Notes under the pieces: generated by a model
What the model saw: only the letters and a program-made list of their open reading frames with translations
Told to the model about the DNA's origin: nothing
The model's database searches: none
NCBI RefSeq assembly: GCF_022376445.1
Contig: NW_025955005.1
Span: 1-64,000, forward strand
Source: Fomitopsis serialis
Lineage: Eukaryota > Basidiomycota > Agaricomycetes > Polyporales > Fomitopsidaceae
Length of the DNA: 64,000 nucleotides
Direction: 5' to 3'
Program-made: the position numbers and the translations under genes
Shown here: piece after piece, positions 58,968 through 64,000 of the stretch
Position numbering within the stretch: position 1 is the stretch's first letter
Layout: every line of letters starts with the position of its first letter

Positions 58968-61900
58968 AGTGGCGGTTGGGAGCGCGACGGGGGTGGCTCG
59001 TGAGCGAGGTGGGTGTCGGTGAGGACGAGGGTGAGGATGATCGCGAGGACAAGGTCGTCGAGGCAGGGCAAGGCACGGATGGTCGCTCGGAGGCAAGTGG
59101 GAGTAGATCGCTGGGGCTAAACGCGTTCCCGGTGGGATGGATGGGAACCTTGGCGGAGGAGAGGCAGCTTTTATGCTGCAGAGGGAGGTGGCCAGCGTGA
59201 CGGCGCCATGGTGGGCAGGTGCACGGCGCGACGTGACAAGGCCGGTGACACAGAGGGAGTGCCACTCGTTGCGGTGATATGATGATGATTCGAATAACCA
59301 ACTTATCCTCGGATCGCGCTAACCCTAATCGGGACCCGATCTCTTGGGTCGCCCCGCGTGTGCCTAAGCTATTTCCGGCAGGTGCTGCACGGGCCACACG
59401 CCTCCGGGGCAGCGCCCGCCGGCGTGACTCGATGTGGCTGCGAAGCGATCGTGGCCTGCGCGTGTTCGCCGCCTGCCTCCCCGCATCCGTCCACCGTCCC
59501 CGCCACTCCTTCCCTCCCTCGCAGCGCCTCGCTACGCGAGCGTCCATTGTCCCTACCCGAGCACAGCGCCCGCCTTCCGTTGTGGGCCACCTCCACCACG
59601 CCCGCGCGTCCCTGCACTGCTGTCCGTCCACCAACCGTTGCCGCCCACATCCCCACCGCCGTTTCGTGATCGTTCGATAGCTGATGATACATTCACGCTG
59701 CGGCATGCCCGCGAATGCTATGCTCTCCCAATTGTCCGCGTCTGCCCTCCGTAATCCATCCATCTATCCACCTGCACGTTCCCCGTCGAGCACTGCCGTG
59801 CGACCCCAGGGCCGTCCTGCCGGGCCCCCGCTGCAGCCCATGGTCTGCTCCGAGGCCTTCTCGCTCCCACCGGCAGCTGCTCACGTACGATCGCGAGCTG
59901 TGGCGCCCGGCGGTGGACACCTTCAGCTCACGATCACGTCCACTCAGGGCGTGCCGTTTGCGGGCAATTCACCGGCGCGCCGCCCTCGAGTACGTACGCT
60001 GCACCGTAACGGGGCTGCGCTACGCGCGCTCCGAGCCCAGGGAGGGTGCTCTACTCGGCCGCCCATGCGGTAACTTTCAGCTTGTCTGAAGCAAATTTGT
60101 CTAATTGTTTATTCGATCGTACCCGCGCGTTAACGTTATTCGAGGCTGAGCTAACCTTCTCCAACCTTCCGTGTCCGGGCGCGTGTGTACGTGCGTCGTG
60201 CAGGCTTCCCTCTCGTCATGAAGTCATGAGCGGCGTACAGTCAGCGTAAGTACGTGCGATGGCCGTCTCGTTCTGTCTATCGGATAACCGCTGCGAATAC
60301 GCGGTGCGCTACGATGTATTTCCACAAGATGCTCGCTCTCGAGTTCTCTCAGCTCACCCAGAACCATTCTGGGGCGGGCTCCGCCCGTTCGAAGCACGCA
60401 GGAGTCCTCCATGGCCGTGGCTACCAGTGCCAGGAGAGCCGCATCACCGCCGTGACAGACCCACTGCGAAGGTTGCAGTAACCCGTTACCTTGCCGGGGT
60501 GGCTCTTACGGTACGACATTGACCGTCGGTGCCCGCCTCCCGGTTGCGTATGCGCTGCCGTACGCGTCTTCGGGCCTTGGTGAGTCTCGACTCGCCTCGA
60601 CTGCCTCGCCCTTGTGCGAATTTACGTCCGCTACTCCGGGCTGATGCGCGCGAACCCAGTTAGCTGCTGGTTGCTGTCTTCTGCCTGAGGCTCTTCAGGG
60701 CGCGGCGCGCGAGGATCCCTGCCAGTCAGCATCAGCGTTTATGCGCTGGATGAGTCGGCGCCCTCTGCAGTGAGTAGCCCGCTAGTGTCCGCCTGTGACG
60801 CCGCTGGCCCTGAGCCGCATCGCCGAGCGGACAGGGGCGATGACGGCAGGGGCTGCAGGCGTTGTGCGTGATGGGATGCTGGGCGGCGGCGACGGTCTGG
60901 ACCGCGCGGCCTGCTGCGAAGGCGCACCAAGCGCTGGACCGCGGTGGACCCACAAACCTTCTTTCCGCACGTGGAACGACGTCTGCCTCCTCTCGTCGCG
61001 ATCAGGCCACAGCGTCCTGCGGCTGTCACCCGTCGCCCTGCATGTTCGCTGCCGTATGCGGCCCACGCGCGCCTCGCGCCGTGGCGCAGCGCCCCTTGCC
61101 CGCTTCCCGCTTCCCGCCCTTCTCGGACTGCCATTCGCTGATGGTGGCCCGCGCTGCAGACACGATCGCCGTCGCAGGCAGGCGCAGCCCAGGGCTCCCG
61201 CACGAGTTCGCACCCCGCCCCGCTACGTCCGCGCGCCCGACTGCCCCCTCGTTTCTGGGGCAGGCTGAATGTTCCCGCCCGCCGTTGTGTCCGTCCGCAC
61301 TAGCAGAGAAGCGCACGGATCATACGCGCATCACGCCGCAGCTCGCCCGGTGCGCGATCCCACGCGTCGTCCGTGCCTTCATAATCCAAGGAACCGCCTG
61401 CCCCCCGTATCTTGATTCGTGATGGGCCACGCCATGACGGCTGATCATGCCGCTCGCGCTGGGGATCCTCCTGCTACTCTCGGTTAGAGCACACCTACTT
61501 AGCAGCCCGCACTATATCACCCCGGATGCAATCTGTGACATGGTTGCGCTCGATCCGCACTAAGACGCGTCCTAGAAGGTTGGCCGTACTTGACGGGCGC
61601 AGCCCTAGCCCTGCTTCGAGTACCTGCACCTTCCTACGAACCTTCGCACGTCTGCACAGAGGCAGGGTCCCACTCCCAGACCGCCCAGCAACGCGGTGCT
61701 TACTGCTCACGGACGTAAGACGGCGGCGCCTGCCCACCCCGTCCCTCCTTCACACCCACGGCACGTCCAGACTGCCGATGCATCTTTACCAAAGACCCAG
61801 CTCGCGGCGCTGCCCACCCGGACTCGAATACCACAAGACGCCTGCGGGAGACGCTGTGTGAGCCAGAGCAGGGGCGCATCGCGCACAGCAATCGGACTTT

Positions 61901-62463
61901 ACACCTCGCACGTAGCAGAGGCAGCCTACACGAGGATTCCGCGAGGCAGGAGTTATCTTTGGCTCTCACACGTAGTGCGATCTCATGTTCACTGCTTTGT
62001 TTGCGTTCAACCAATCCGCAGCGCGGCCCTCGCCAGCCTGACGCCTGAGATCTGACGAACATGCAGTCTCCGAGGGCGTGGTGCCGCTCGCTCTCGTCAG
62101 GTTGTCAGGGAGCATACAGTACCCGCCCTGTGAGGCACCCGTTGCGTCGAGTCGTCGACTCGAACGACTGCGAGCTCCTGCAGACCCGGTGACGCTGATC
62201 ACATGCGGCGCAGTGTGAAGACGCGTCCACATTGGGCGTTGGCGACTGGCGAGCGAAGAGACGAATCATGAACCAGCAGAGATGCTGTGCGACCATACAC
62301 AGCCCAAACGGGCAGCGAGACACCAACACACCAGACGTACTGTACACGGGGACGCACGCACCGGCCCAGCATGTCCTCTATCACGTACAAACCACCTCAG
62401 AGCCCCAGACCCGACGTCTTGGCCCGGCCGTCGTCCGATCGTGATCACACCCCCGGGGAATTA
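58968..62463. other. GC-rich gene-poor stretch
   Basis: Overlapping Arg/Pro/Ala-rich frames on both strands, no recognisable domain. Nothing supported except the 3' flank of the TPX2-like gene at the right end. Confidence 0.5.
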
Positions 62464-64000
62464 TTACGACTTCGCCCTGCCCGTCCTCTTCGGCGCGTCC
62501 GCATACCATTCCGGGACCTCGTTCGCTTTCGGCACGGCGCGCCTCCGCAGTTCTTTGATCTCCTTCTCTTCCTCGATCTCCCTCAGCCGCCGGCGCTCCT
62601 CCATCTGCACCTCAATCTCCCGCTCACGCGCACGGCGCGCCTCGTCGAACCGTTCGCGCTCCTTCGCGCGGACATCCGTCGGGAACCCGACCTCCTGCGG
62701 CACCACGGGCACGATGTGCTCGCGCCGCGCGGCGTGCGCGGCCTCCTGCGCGGCGTGCATCGCCTTGAAGTCGGGGATGGGCAGCTGCGCATGTGACCGC
62801 GACTTGCTGTGGCCCATGCTGCCAGTACCACCGCCAGCCGACTTCTCGAAGTCGGCCTTGCGCGCTTCTATCCGCGCGTCAGAGTGGAAGTGGAACTCGA
62901 TCGGCTTCGTCGGTTTCGCGGGCGGAAGCGCCGATGCCTAAATTGCGAGAAGGGGGCGCGAAGCGGGCAGGGAAGGGAGGAGGAGGGAGAACGGTGTATG
63001 AGCATTCATTCGGACCTTGTCGTTCGCACGCAAGATGCGATCGCGCGGAAACGTCTGTCAGCTCTGCAGGCCTGGAGCGCGCAAGCACCGGAGGCCTGCT
63101 GCTGCAGACGTGCAGAGATGCTAGATGCGATGCGATGAACAGCGGGACTCACCGGTCGCTCGAAGGTCGGCGTGGGCCCGTGCGCGTGTCCCCCTCCGCC
63201 GACGCTGGCGGCCGCGCTTTCCCATCCGTGGTTCGGTTCTGCTTGTGCGAGTCGCGTGAGGTGGTTGGGCCCCCTGATCTGCTCCCGCCCGCGATCGCGT
63301 CCGCCCCACTACGCGTGTCCGTCAGCTGTCTGGGCACGGCGCTCTTCCCGTCCTCTTCGGCGTTCGCTGACGATCGAGAAGTCGAAGGTCCGGACGCTGC
63401 CCTCTCCCTCGCGTTTAGACTCGCACACGCGCCGGTCTTCGCCTTCGCAGCTTGATCTGCAGACGGGTGCCGTACGTGTACGTTCGAGGGTGGAGGAGCC
63501 CGGCTTCGACTGGCACCCCGCGCGCCTGGAGCCCTTCCCCGTCCTTCCTGTGACCTCTGCGATGACGAGCTCCAGGCCCTCGCACGCGTCTCTTGCTCCG
63601 GATCGCGTTCAGTCTTGCTGCGCTTATTCTGCGAAGATGAAGCTGCCCCCGAGGAGGTAGCTGATTGCGGGCGCTTCGTCGGCGGACGTGTAGGAGAGGG
63701 CGGCCGCGCGGGTGCCCGACCCTGGCGGGGACGCGCAGGCGCCGGGGCATCTTTGGTAGGCGACAGTTGGGAGAGCGTGAGCGGCAAATCAGTGCGTCGA
63801 TCGGTATCGCGATATGCCTCCGGGGACGCGGATCGGGATACAGGCCGCTCGACCTGGCCCTGTCCCTCCGATGCATCCGTACCTACTCCCGCATCCGCAT
63901 CCGCATCTGTACCGGGCGTGTCGGGCCCGTAGGTTTTGATGTTGACGCGGTGACGGCGGGGGTGACAGTCAATTTCGTCCCCGGTGCGGGCTCGGTAGCT
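62464..64000 (-). CDS. TPX2-like microtubule-associated protein (C-terminal part)
   Basis: The C-terminal portion of a TPX2-family protein, which binds microtubules in spindle assembly; the 5' end lies beyond the window. The upstream exon (open from 64000 to about 63140) is Ser/Pro/Arg/Lys-rich and disordered (SQLSPTKDAPAPARP, NKRSKTERD). An exon or exons around 62960-63140 are hard to resolve and may lack a base. The last exon from about 62938 carries the TPX2 C-terminal domain: PTKPIEFHFHSDARIEARK, IPDFKAMHAAQE, the acidic-basic coiled coil RAKERERFDEARRARERE and EEEKEIKELRRRAVPKAN, and the family-typical end VPEWYADAP. Stop at 62464. Confidence 0.85.

Noticed and set aside
1..64000. CRISPR array, rRNA genes or bacterial-type operons
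   Set aside because: No regularly spaced direct repeats, no rRNA sequence, and the genes have spliceosomal introns.

Overview
The window looks like nuclear DNA of a filamentous basidiomycete, most likely an agaricomycete of the polypore type. Genes are split by many 45-75 bp GT-AG introns with CTAAC/CTGAC-like branch points. The recognisable families are typical of that group: a microsomal cytochrome P450, a DUF6533-type membrane protein, a small secreted protein with a cysteine and N-glycosylation sequons, a fasciclin protein, and a ubiquitin domain fused inside a larger fungal protein. A precise species cannot be named from the sequence.

Layout. 1-2.5 kb: no recognisable gene. 2.6-7.6 kb: a P450 and a zinc-independent medium-chain dehydrogenase/quinone reductase on the same strand, with a duplicated 3' fragment of the dehydrogenase between them. 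8.1-10.5 kb: exonuclease V (EXO5), intact. 10.8-21.8 kb: four consecutive minus-strand members (A, B, C, E) of an unrecognised, apparently lineage-specific gene family. 22.7-29.6 kb: a small hypothetical gene, a TBC (Rab-GAP) protein, an ING/PHD chromatin reader and an F-box protein. 29.9-33.4 kb: two more members of the same family (F, a relic, and D), now on the plus strand. 34.7-35.3 kb: small secreted protein. 37.8-40.5 kb: ubiquitin-domain plus RING-like protein. 40.6-42.3 kb: a hypothetical gene and a fasciclin gene. 43.0-44.9 kb: aldo-keto reductase of the potassium-channel-beta type. 45.8-47.2 kb: a 1.47 kb element bounded by terminal inverted repeats. 47.6-49.4 kb: DUF6533 gene. 49.4-55.1 kb: nothing recognised. 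55.1-55.2 kb: intron-containing tRNA-Met. 55.7-62.4 kb: GC-rich, gene-poor, with one short putative zinc-binding ORF. 62.5-64 kb: C-terminal part of a TPX2-like protein that runs off the window.

The most interesting content is the repeated family. In its full form it has an N-terminal helix-turn-helix-like segment, acidic and Ser/Pro-rich disordered middle parts with basic KRK-type signals, and a strongly conserved C-terminal domain of about 75 residues that resembles a SAM-like helical bundle. Six copies lie in two clusters of opposite orientation around a block of conserved housekeeping genes. They share a phase-1 intron. One copy (A) has a different N-terminal half, and two (E and F) form a separate, decaying subgroup.

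A caution on sequence quality: several otherwise well conserved genes (aldo-keto reductase, fasciclin, ubiquitin fusion, ING, family copies D and E) are broken by missing single bases, most of them in short homopolymers, while EXO5, TBC, F-box and the dehydrogenase are clean. Most of these breaks are better explained by consensus errors than by real pseudogenisation, and gene spans in 37-45 kb should be read with that in mind.
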